From the NCBI GenBank assembly GCA_001643675.2, contig LSRY02000033.1:620001-684000 (forward strand): DNA of 64,000 nucleotides. Direction: 5' to 3'. Shown here one piece after another: positions 56,801 through 64,000 of the stretch (positions within the stretch are counted from its first letter, which is position 1; each line of letters begins with the position of its first letter). The notes beneath the pieces are model-generated. The model had not been told where the DNA came from, ran no database searches, and was given only the letters and a program-made list of their open reading frames with translations. The translations under genes and the position numbers were made by a program. This DNA is from Monocercomonoides exilis. Taxonomy: Eukaryota > Preaxostyla > Oxymonadida > Polymastigidae.

Positions 56801-58942
56801 TGCACACACAGTGCACTCCACAGCAGCAGTGCAGCGCCTCCCGACCCAGATTGCACACGCGCTGTCCAGCACCAGCGATGTGACGGTGCATCTGGTGATC
56901 CGCCCTGCCCCTCTGCGCAGCACAACAACCGGCGAGCGGAACCGGTTGGCAGCCGAGTGGCCGGCGCCGGTGATGGTGCACTCGGCCACAGCCACTGCAC
57001 CCTCGTCCCCGTCCAGCACCAGCAGCGGGGTGGCTGGGCACACGCCCCAGTCGGCCACCAGCACCAGCTGCGCCAGCTCCAGCGCGCCGCTGGCTGTGGC
57101 AAACAGCACTGCGCCGGTGGTGTTGCACCGCACCTCGGCCGGGCTGGCTGGGTCTTTGCTGCTGATGCGGATGTGTGTCTGGGCCACTGCCACGCCCGGC
57201 TCTTGGTACGACCCGGGGAGGACGGCGATTGGCTGCGGGGCATCTGAGGCATCTGGGGCAGGTGGGGCAGGTGGGGCAGGTGGGGCGAGTCTGGTGAGGG
57301 CGTGGGCGATGGTGGCGCACTCGCTGCCGAGCTCGCCACAGTGGGGCGTGTCGCCTCCCGAGGCGCGGGCAGGCTGGGCCACATGGATGGTGGAATAGGT
57401 CGGGGCGCGGATGAAGTCGGCCTCGTAGCCGGCGGTGCAGGGGCGGAAGCCGGCCGTGCACACAAAGCTGCGGATGCCTGTGCTGAGCGAGTAGCAGTGC
57501 TCAAAGTGCGTGGAGTTCACCACCCCGTCCCATCCCTCCCCACACCCGAAGTCTGCCCCCGAATACTGATCTGTGCATGTGTTGTTCATGAAAAACAGAA
57601 ACCTGCTTTGTGGAGGAAATCTCGATGTTCCTTGATGCAATACAAAAGCACTTCCACACCATGAAGCGGTTAAGTTGTTGAACAAACAACTTGTGATGAT
57701 AGTGCTGTTATTATTTATGTTACTTAGAAGGATTCCACCAGTATCGTATGTTGCATATGAATGAGAAAATGTGTTATTGGAGAAAATAAAAATTGTTTTG
57801 ATGCTGAATACTCCGACACATCCATAATAATTATTTGAATGGCATTCTGAGCACAAACAATTTTCAATAAAAACACTTTCAGATCCAGAAATACGAAATG
57901 AACCGGAATCCCATCCTGCACTGCAATTAACAAATTTGCACTCTGAGATATCGAGCTTTTTGATATTATTGAAATCTATTGCCCCTCCGTAGTGTTTGCA
58001 TGAGCAATGAGAAAATTTACACCTTGCAATGATCAAGCTGTTTGCATTGTTAACATAAATAGCACCTCCATCATTTGCTGTTTCACTCACCTCGAACTCA
58101 TCATCATCAAACACAATCTCCTCCTCATCCGAAGACTCGATGACAGTTCTGTTTGTGATCTTGTTGTTCGAGATCCTGGAGAATGAGCTGTTGAAGGATC
58201 GAAACGAGTGGCTTGTGAGATGGAGTGGGAAAATGGAGGAAAGCGGGTCTGTTGCCACATCACACACACAACTGGCAACATCACAGCTCCCGAAGCATGG
58301 GTTTGGGTGTTGCTGGGTGGAGGTGTGGGCAGGGGATGTGATGTTGGAAAACACACAGTCTGAGAGGGAGAGCGAAGAGGTAGCACCACAAACAAGAAAT
58401 GGGTGAGTGTGGCGGTGGGACAGAGCATGAAAAGAGCAACCCTCGAAGCGGGTGTGGCTGTTCCCTGATGCACACACAAGGCTGCTCGACAATTCATGTG
58501 GCAGCCCAGCATGCGCAAGGGTTGTGTTGCAAAACAACAAAAACCCAGAAGATGCAAAGTGTGGTGAATTGGACTGCTCAAGCAGGAGAACCACACTCCC
58601 CATTTCACATTGCGATTTGCCATCGATTTCGATGAATGAGCTGCGTGATTGGCATTCGATATTTAATCCTGCAATTGTGAATGATGAATTCTCCAAAGAA
58701 ACTGAACTGCGCTTTTGATGAATTGGCTGAGAAGGCTTGTGCAGAGTGTTTTCTGCAGTTTTGGTGGACAAGAATGTGCATTGACAAAGATTTTGTTTCA
58801 GGCAAAATTGTGAGTGTGAATCAATCACATTTCGAGCAGACAAGTGTGTGCCATGGATGGATTGAAGCGAGAAAACTTCAGAAGCAAATGCAAATGCAAA
58901 TATGAGTTTTATCAAAATTATGTGGAATTGATGGATGTTCAT
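50819..58942 (-). CDS. Giant beta-helix receptor-like membrane protein with pseudokinase-like tail (copy 2)
   Basis: One uninterrupted frame gives 2,707 residues from ATG 58942. That ATG is chosen over the in-frame 58969 because it opens directly into a signal peptide ('MNIHQFHIILIKLIFAFAFA'). An N-terminal beta-helix-like region ('GGAIYVNNANSLIIARC') is followed by four modules starting with CG-x4-PC/EC motifs ('CGELGSECATIAHAL', 'CGHSAAPCLTIPHAL') about 370-405 residues apart. A transmembrane helix lies near residue 2265, and the cytoplasmic tail is almost the same as in copy 1 (shared 'EMSPEEQWRRAEREAEKK', 'SESSEHLLSESGSTEYILGK', 'WKAPELL', 'SIGMMAWECLTLQIPF'). The tail lacks kinase catalytic residues and ends in a different Ala/Pro-rich stretch. 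About 52.16-57.55 kb (most of the ectodomain) is strongly GC-rich, unlike the 5' end and copy 1. Ligand and partners are unknown. Confidence 0.8.
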   Translation of the reverse strand: MNIHQFHIILIKLIFAFAFASEVFSLQSIHGTHLSARNVIDSHSQFCLKQNLCQCTFLSTKTAENTLHKPSQPIHQKRSSVSLENSSFTIAGLNIECQSRSSFIEIDGKSQCEMGSVVLLLEQSNSPHFASSGFLLFCNTTLAHAGLPHELSSSLVCASGNSHTRFEGCSFHALSHRHTHPFLVCGATSSLSLSDCVFSNITSPAHTSTQQHPNPCFGSCDVASCVCDVATDPLSSIFPLHLTSHSFRSFNSSFSRISNNKITNRTVIESSDEEEIVFDDDEFEVSETANDGGAIYVNNANSLIIARCKFSHCSCKHYGGAIDFNNIKKLDISECKFVNCSAGWDSGSFRISGSESVFIENCLCSECHSNNYYGCVGVFSIKTIFIFSNNTFSHSYATYDTGGILLSNINNNSTIITSCLFNNLTASWCGSAFVLHQGTSRFPPQSRFLFFMNNTCTDQYSGADFGCGEGWDGVVNSTHFEHCYSLSTGIRSFVCTAGFRPCTAGYEADFIRAPTYSTIHVAQPARASGGDTPHCGELGSECATIAHALTRLAPPAPPAPPAPDASDAPQPIAVLPGSYQEPGVAVAQTHIRISSKDPASPAEVRCNTTGAVLFATASGALELAQLVLVADWGVCPATPLLVLDGDEGAVAVAECTITGAGHSAANRFRSPVVVLRRGAGRITRCTVTSLVLDSACAIWVGRRCTAAVECTVCAHIVRSSGCGGAIVLEEEEDGDSSASANTNEGDAAQAISGCVFEDCCAEGDGSGGGAICARLRGRGCFTVNGSASSGCTLPLVRHHSHNSNTTRASHGTNGGDDGSGGEAMFSRCKSSGYGGAVYLDLAEGFGTLLLDGVVFGGCEAALGGANVFVNGCALTPAEISTSTFCFPFDQSSADDLMGVDRALPEVAPFTLAVFLVPFPGAAHVAGQSSRASNTPFCGFSFFPCLTIPHAARTRFPAADPAILLDEGFQLCERLAADAHAWSISCVRKGMEVPVGAPPGFSSPSLVAVSTEAAIADIRFAVPASLGSATALVEVAGAGSLRMASCSAVHKHDGATAPGDGSEEQLTFALIAVRSGRLVLSEFETLGEVANTMFSLMECTGSSSVVECSGCVIGGGEKGSGDGGCVKMAGVGGGSARLEMENCTVARCSARGSEARGGGVAAELAAGAVLLINGSTFEDCAAAAAAAAAGGGQAQTHGLGGAVFVGEADAARLFALEHVVFARCDAWKGRKVFVSATVLSAVADAAHFNWTMTSADLSTLDELGGFELATADPSRPIPLAVYFWTNITTHVFVDGDTGFDFSACGHSAAPCLTIPHALSLRLTPLPLPSSTLSIASHSSIPEPLVLLLPPAPTSPSPTSLPSLRLHGCAPDTPVHVSDPTPSQSDALLASSVDLAIDAISFLLPSAFPHHSSFILTSAPDAALLLQCCSFSMLTPQTPLAYVIVLAAQGSVSLDHCTLASASLSRPFLEIYDASTSATLTSLSVSSSLLAGTPLVAVCPPALAASTGLAGLAAPDPRTAIVLDSANITNIVRTGNGPALVCAERGCAIDCAAEACVLTSCVSEESAEGGAAMVCLDCNKSQLRVSACILTQCICSRTAGRGGGLFLDCSRPAGAPPIPLSILNLRFALNDAFRGKDLFLRCSSIPAQINESLFSLDFTQPSLATNTSICGSDSSPTDPDLDVDLLPFITFYRAHQIFVDQDTGSSARQCGSQLAPCASLSTAVLHIAPSIGNVLWICSSSSVDAPTSLADIRVESVSASLVPVHFATPIPISSDLSSDRSAVVAFLNTCILTHCHFSFHTSFASAHSSLFSLLDGSLAVSSSLFSAADQPVRLNSTLLCASRGTLRLSNISVHSLHLACPALRALPASSLFLSHANLSALSAASPVLLLDDGSSCSIDHLIATDLAVTTGSVVLLNPLANPPSSSSSLESGQPEGSFSMMHSVFAAISLAQLGCSVCQCNATAAPVYLANCTIAQSSAPSALGRAARFSHCPSVTLEACSINGGAPQPPQASTSNSPDTSNSSSSRVTIEPDAPGEPESVCEWNASLIHCQSTTAVLKDTTISGAQLGALSAAAGSIRVDRCEFANNSPAIPNYPSARRNIICSDACTLTIPSLWPGDPFLPASSLWLLNRGCTLHGIPAHHPSPLFVPVLHSVQANHTPDAMALTFSGLLLAPCNLSFAVVKSNGEEKEIEKHNFDPDGFLSETEAEGSVAKDLVSSCGDEIEVSVCILFGDADRPSSTDSFILKNRSVPKANGDERAVEGGKEEKFSWILIVCIVIVVILLIALVIFVVRWRKQKRRTEELEVIVEDTVRKDPKAFEMVTMEMSPEEQWRRAEREAEKKNEERIKKRIYETNMQHSESSEHLLSESGSTEYILGKDSDKIPEWVLEKVDDEEETRKRTPSPSISSTSTTDTSDTESTFVRGEDLCPTTSSMSNLVDAMACSSPHEKLIVDLRDSMFMLLHGRNKTKEMAIGTLQERQMTAAQILFWVANLALHSFDEMENPLSSLANLSPHIVLFSEHMVICIALHSDCSSSDSDSSSISSSTVVTSTSDDDRDSLPSSAFEDEDDYKKECLRWKAPELLSGAKSHATKKTVVFSIGMMAWECLTLQIPFAEYEAEAAGRKIANGERPAPCASHDIPLAHTACAATSQQPHARPTLLDLKKAFIALFPPASAMITASDAIDLLDPAAVPPPSALPASAVSQALTSF
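52160..57550. other. GC-rich block inside receptor-like gene 2
   Basis: Codons here end mostly in G or C and Ala/Gly/Arg/Pro codons abound, while sequence on the 5' side (57.56-58.1 kb) and the paralogue at 26.5-35.6 kb are AT-rich. The 5' edge is sharp, near 57550, and sits between the N-terminal beta-helix and the first CG-PC module. The 3' edge is softer, near the transmembrane segment, and GC rises again over the last ~450 bp of the gene. Long antisense frames occur as a side effect. Confidence 0.75.
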
Positions 58943-59599
58943 ATTTCCACTTCGACAAACTTTCCTCACGAATCTGTCTGTTCTTCACTATCGTTAGAAA
59001 TCTATATTGATGATTTGAGAATTATTCCAGATTTCTTGTTTTTTGTTGTTCAAGATAATCAATTGTTAATCGAATCAATGGGCTATTGTTTTTGAATGAA
59101 GCAGGTGAACTTATATGAATATGAAGTATTACTGAATAATGTTCGTAAAAAATGATTGCTATTATGGTTTTGAATAGAATTGATGAAAGCAATTATAATT
59201 CTGATCAACATCATTTTTTATGATACGAATTAAGGTTTTGTTATTTCACTTGAAATGAATGTTGTTTGAAAAGAGCAACTGTTTCTGTTGATGATTGTCA
59301 TGTTTATTGGAAATTGAAATTTTTATTGTTCTTGCTTTTGAAAAAGAAAAAAAATTTTAACTTCAATTCGAATGACAAGCGATAAATCAAAACATTATTG
59401 TGATGAAGAAATAAAGGAAATTTATTCGAAGATGAAAAGTGCCTTTTTGAAAGGATTTGATATTTTTGATTGAACAACGAAAAATTGAATCGATCAACGA
59501 TGCTTCTGATTTTCAGAGGAAAAAATGTTTTGAGCTTATTAAATGTTTCAAATGCAACAAACCGTGCCAATTCTTTCATTGATATGAAACATATTGAAA
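58943..59599. other. Upstream region of receptor-like gene 2, no gene seen
   Basis: An AT-rich stretch that should include the promoter of the minus-strand receptor gene. A short frame at 58844-59095 overlaps the receptor 5' end antisense and is not supported as a gene. Confidence 0.4.
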
Positions 59600-61122
59600 A
59601 TGATATTTATTTCCCTTTTGTCGCTTTTCCATCTTCATATCAGTCTTCGTCTTTAGCATATCCTCATTTTCAACATCATCACCTCTTCACATTCCAGTTT
59701 CACCCTTCCATCTCCTCTTCTCCCTTATTTGCACAACTTATTCATCTTTAACATCAAAATAAAAACAATTTCTAACTTCTCTCTTCACTCCTCCCATTCC
59801 ATCCTCTCACCAATCTTCTTCAACGTTTGCAATTCAATCGATAGTTCCATTTTCTCCTCCCTCAACTATCCATCGTTTCTCAGTCTGTTTTCAACCCCTC
59901 TTTCTTCCGCCAAACACGCTCTTCACAAAATGGCCCAGTGGTTCATGTTCGATCTGAATCTCAAACATAAAAACCTGAAAAATTGACTTCGTTTGATGAG
60001 AATTGTCATGACTTCTCATTGTGTGAATTGAATAACTCGATTGGTGGATCTTCGCCAGGAGGTGCACTTTGTGTTGAATGGGCAAATGCAAATCTCGAAA
60101 TCACTTCATGCTCATTCAACAAATGTACATCAAACAATGGTGAAGGAGGAGCAATATTCTGTCAATATTTATTACAAATCAGCATCACAAAATCGAATTT
60201 CACAAATTGCAAGGCGAGACATAGAGACGCTGTGGAAATATAGTATCCACAATCATCTTCTGATTATTCATTCTCGGAAAGCGGAGTGGAAAGTTGTTCA
60301 ATCACAAATTGGTGTGGAACTTGTTGGAATTTTGCTTTGGAAATGATCCAATAAATTTTCAATTTCTATTTTTCAAAAAGCAAGTGCACCCCAAATTCTG
60401 GTAGTGATGCTGCTTGTTCTTTAACATTTTATAATCCTCCTTCTGCAAAGCCAATTCTATTTTCAATCATTGAGTGTCATTTCATCAGTAACAATCTGAA
60501 TGGTTATAAACATTACGGAGGTGCTTCAATGTGTTTTTATCCTCCTTTTTCCTGGATGACCTTGCTAAAATTCATCACATTCTGCTTCTTTGATGGTAAT
60601 TCCGCAACAAATGGCAGAGGAAATGATGTGTTCTTCAATGGAAGCAGTATCACTCAATCTCCATTTGAGAATTGCGTATCAACAACTCAAGCAAAAAGAG
60701 TCTGGAATAACAATACAGCTGATAATACCGTGTACAATAGCTGGCTCCCTCTCATCTCCCAGAACAAAATCGTTGCCAACAATGGAACTGGTGCTGATGT
60801 CTGTGGCAGACCCCAACAGACCCCATGTGCCGCCATCGAGTATGCCCTCACTGGCTTCATTTCCCTCCTCCACGATGCCTCTCTCACCCTCCTCACCTCA
60901 ACATTTGTTCCCGTTCAAACACTCACTTTCAGCTTGGTTGACACAAAAATCACTGGAAATGATAGATTTTTTTCTAATCTCCTTGTAATTTCCTCAATTA
61001 TTTCTTCTTCTAATTTTGAATATTTTCCATATCATATAAAATTTCTTGAGGTTTCATCTTCTTTTCAACAGGAGTACATATCATCGCTTATCTTTCATCG
61101 AGCCCAAAATCAGCCCAGATGA
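59600..61122 (+). pseudogene. Third receptor-like family member, truncated and frameshifted
   Basis: Pieces in different frames align in order with receptor-like protein 1 from about residue 330 to 720. They are a 'SFFRQTRSSQNGPVVHV' match at 59900, 'LTSFDENCHDFSLCE' with 'GGALCVEWANANLEITSC' at 59983-60243 (ending in TAG), and a frame at 60529-61122 with 'LKFITFCFFDGNSATNGRG', 'LPLISQNKIVANNG' and 'CGRPQQTPCAAIEYAL'. After 'VDTKITGND' similarity stops and the frame ends. The signal peptide, later modules, transmembrane helix and tail are missing. The gene runs in the opposite direction to receptor gene 2, so the two are divergent neighbours. Frame changes and stops make a functional product unlikely. 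Confidence 0.75.
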
Positions 61123-64000
61123 AAATATTTCTTCTTCATTTCTTCTAATTTCTCCTTTTCATTAAATGAAAACAAAACTCGTTGCCTTAGGGAATCATCT
61201 ATTTCTTCTCTTCAAAATGCATTTCTTTATTCATATCTGGCAATATTCTTCAGATTAAAATTTCCTTAACTTTTCCATTTCAACATGCTTGTGCCTGATT
61301 TGAGCTAGAATCTCATATAATTTCCCTTCAAATATGAATTCTCTACGAATATGTCTCTTTCTTCATTTCGTCTTTCTCAGATCGTTGAAAGTGCATCGCA
61401 TTGTGAAATCTGTCGAAGGCTATTTTTGAAACTCATCCATTTCATTGATGTTTTTTTTTTTTTTTTGTTGTTGTTGATATTCTGTGAAAGAAAAATTATT
61501 TCTTTCGTGTTTCTAAATTGATGCTGAAGGCGAAGCATGATGTCGGATCTGAGGGTTGTTGAACGAATTGGAAAAAACAACATTATTTATGTTGTTCGTT
61601 GAAGAAGGCGTAGCAGATGTTGAACATATGAGCGTTATGAAATGAATTTGAACAGATGACTTTTTTTCATCACAAGAATCTGAATGAAAATATTATCATT
61701 AAAAAATTGATGGACACAGAAGAAGAAATGAGAATGAAATAATTGTTTTCTCACATGATGCCTCTGTGACTGAAATGCATAAATGTTTCCGAATGATGAA
61801 ACTCTGGCTCAATGCGAAGCGAGAGAAAGCAGCAAAAATGTTAAAGATAACGAATAAGAAAAAGAAGACGAAGAAGACGAAGAAGACGAGATGAGTGAGT
61901 GATGCACAATCAGCCAAATAACATTCCAGAGTGAATGACAAGGTTCCACATGATGTTACCGATGATGCAATATCGTATAAAACAAGTTAACTTCACAAGG
62001 AAACAATAATCCAAATTGCAGAATTTCTGGTTGACGTTCTATTATCAATAAATGAAGTGGAAATCTCGATATCAATTCACTATCTTTCTGTGACTTCCCA
62101 GTCTTTTCTTTCAGAAATTGAAAATGAAAATATTTTTCAATTTCATTTATTTTCGATTTCCCTCTTCCATTCAGCTCACAAAATCATCAGAAAATATCAA
62201 TCCCCTCCTTTTCTTCATCTTTCCCTGTCTCTTCCAAAATATCTTCTCCTCTCATAAAAGATACCCCTCTTCTGATATAACATTTCACAATTTCCCTCTT
62301 CTGTCCCGCTTTTGCCCTCTTTTCCTTTTTTTCAAATTCCATATCTCCAATCAACAATAATCACATTCTTCATCATCTCCAACCACTTCTCTACATATTT
62401 ACTGTATTATCTTCTCCAAATCTCCACTTGCTCTTCCCCATTCCTCTGTCTCCATATTTCAATCAATCAAAAACCCCTCTCGAAATATTAACATTCCAAA
62501 AAAACACTCAACTTTCACCCCCTGCCACAAAAAATATTCTTCCATCTCTTCTCTACCCCATATCCCTCCTGTGCCATGTGTTGATGAGATAGACATCAAA
62601 CATTGCTTTGGATGGTTGAGAATATTATTAAAGGAGATGATCATGACAAAAACAGAAAAAACCCCTTTGGACATCCACCACAATGTGTACGGGCTGAGAA
62701 GGCCCTCCAGTGAGATACACGATGTATTTTGTGGAGAAGGATGCAATGTTGTATCAATTATTCTGATGCTGAAATGATGAGATTGATTGATTTTTTGAAT
62801 GATGATGGCTGTGGAAATGAGGCTGTTTGGCAAAAAACAGTCGAAGGGCAGTTTGGTATTATTTTATTTTTTTATATATGAATATTAACCTATTGACTGT
62901 TTTTGTGTTTCTTTCAGGGCAGCAGGCACAAATTAATGAAAATGAATGAAAGCAGGATTTCTCGTTGTGCAGGATGACCATCGAGTTGGGAAAGCGAATC
63001 CATATGGAAAGTGCCCAGGATGAAGGGATTGGGAAGGAAATTGGAGATGATATTTTCTGACGAAAAACTAGCTGTTTTGTTGGATGATGAGGGTGGAATT
63101 GAATAAACATAAATTTCACATTTTTCAGAAGAGCATAAAATCGATGCATTTGATGGAGAAATGACTTCTGAAAAGGATGGTTGGGGAATTAGATGATGAA
63201 ACGCTTGAAAATGGAAGGAATAATGAATTTTTATTGGAGGGAAACAGTTGCCAATTCAATATAAAACAGAAAATTGCTTATAAAAATGTTTAGAAGGTTT
63301 GGTGTTGTTATTTTTTTGAAGTGATCATTATTTTTCATTTATACTGTTGAAAGAGCGAGGGATTAATGGCTTTGAAGAAGAAGAAGAAAAGCAGGGAATA
63401 AAAAATAAAGACAGATAGATGAAATTCAAGATATTTCGAAGAAGCCTTGCGTTGGACTTTGACAAAGAATTATTTTTGAAGAAAGAAGATTTTTTGGTAA
63501 TAAGGGAAGCGAAAAAGGAAGAGAAGGAATGAAAAAGAGAATGACGCGGGCTTTGTATTTTTTGTTGGAAAGAGAGAAAGAGATTGAGCTGAAAGTGAAA
63601 AGGATTCAAAGGTTTCTCCTCTACATAAGAAAAAGGGATAGAAGAAGAAGTTTCAATAAATTTCTCCGTTGATATTAATTGACGCTCATCTTCTCAATTT
63701 TTAACCTTCAATCATCTCATTCAATTCATTTATCATTATCATCTTCTTTCTCTTCTTCAAATATATCAACAACATTTCACGCAGCAGCTTCTTCTTCCAC
63801 TTCTTCCACATCATCTGATTGAATTGTTTTATATTCTGCATCTGTGCGAGAGAAAAAGATAGATATAATGAAGAGACGAAGAAATCGATAGCCGAAGAAA
63901 AGAAGCATATAAGTGTGAAATACAAATATTGGAAATGAAAGAATTCAAAGAAAATTTAAAAGTGAATGATGTGAAAGAGAAAGAAAATTTAAAACATGAG
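61123..64000. other. Right end of window, AT-rich, no supportable gene
   Basis: Short ORFs at 61699-61941 (minus), 62118-62360 (plus), 62459-62833 (minus) and 62571-62777 (plus) have no domain or splice context I recognise. The pyrimidine-rich, Ser/Phe/Pro-coding stretch at 62100-62560 looks a little like the Ser-rich N-terminal part of the receptor family and might be a decayed remnant. A T run lies at 61450-61466. Confidence 0.4.

Noticed and set aside
62571-62777. A 68-codon ORF near the right end
   Set aside because: It overlaps an equally open frame on the other strand and has no domain, homologue in the window or splice context.
1-64000. CRISPR arrays, bacterial operons, tRNA or rRNA genes
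   Set aside because: Spliced genes rule out a prokaryotic reading. No regularly spaced repeats or recognisable tRNA or rRNA segments were seen by eye; a covariance-model scan was not possible here.

Overview
This window looks like nuclear DNA of an AT-rich, intron-containing protist. Genes carry short spliceosomal introns (about 37-153 nt, GT..AG, donors such as GTATGT, GTATTT and GTGAGT). They encode eukaryotic core proteins (SEC13, eEF2, an importin-alpha-like protein, mevalonate kinase, a MON2-like protein) together with long Ser/Pro-rich or Ser-rich insertions. TAA (eEF2), TAG (importin-alpha-like) and TGA (receptor-like proteins) all end genes where family knowledge or paralogue comparison expects an end, so the standard code fits. 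The very large beta-helix surface proteins with a pseudokinase-like tail, and an eEF2 with an altered diphthamide loop, make a metamonad my best guess, possibly an oxymonad of the Monocercomonoides type. That placement is inference.

Region 1 (1-4.6 kb): the 5' part of a MON2/BIG-like Golgi trafficking gene leaves the window on the left (minus strand), divergent from an intact five-exon SEC13 gene. Region 2 (about 4.23-24.7 kb): a giant inverted repeat with two arms of about 10.1 kb around a 316-bp spacer. Each arm carries the 3' end of SEC13, an importin-alpha-like gene, an eEF2 gene, a decayed Harbinger/PIF-type transposase and small TIR elements. The arms differ mainly by single-base homopolymer lengths. 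The inner junction lies 13 bp inside the end of a TIR element and the outer junction lies in a Ser codon repeat of SEC13. Region 3 (24.7-35.6 kb): a broken small gene, then an intact gene for a secreted/type I membrane protein of about 3,050 residues. It has several beta-helix-like modules, one transmembrane helix and a cytoplasmic pseudokinase-like tail. Region 4 (35.6-40.7 kb): gene-poor, with a decayed pogo/Tigger-like transposase and a second, perfect inverted repeat (493-bp arms, 30-nt loop).

Region 5 (40.7-49.0 kb): mevalonate kinase with low-complexity insertions, a coiled-coil protein, and divergently from it an LRRC71-like leucine-rich-repeat protein, possibly a flagellar gene pair. 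Region 6 (49-61.1 kb): microsatellite DNA, a weak RNase H-like remnant, a second intact receptor-like gene of about 2,700 residues whose middle is strikingly GC-rich, and a third family member that is a pseudogene. Region 7 (61.1-64 kb): no gene I can support.

Two themes stand out. One is fold-back structure: two large inverted repeats, one trapping eEF2 in two copies. The other is a receptor-like family in which the ectodomain varies strongly while the membrane and cytoplasmic part is almost constant, with a GC mosaic suggesting recombination between family members. Exon boundaries were placed by hand from splice signals and reading phase.
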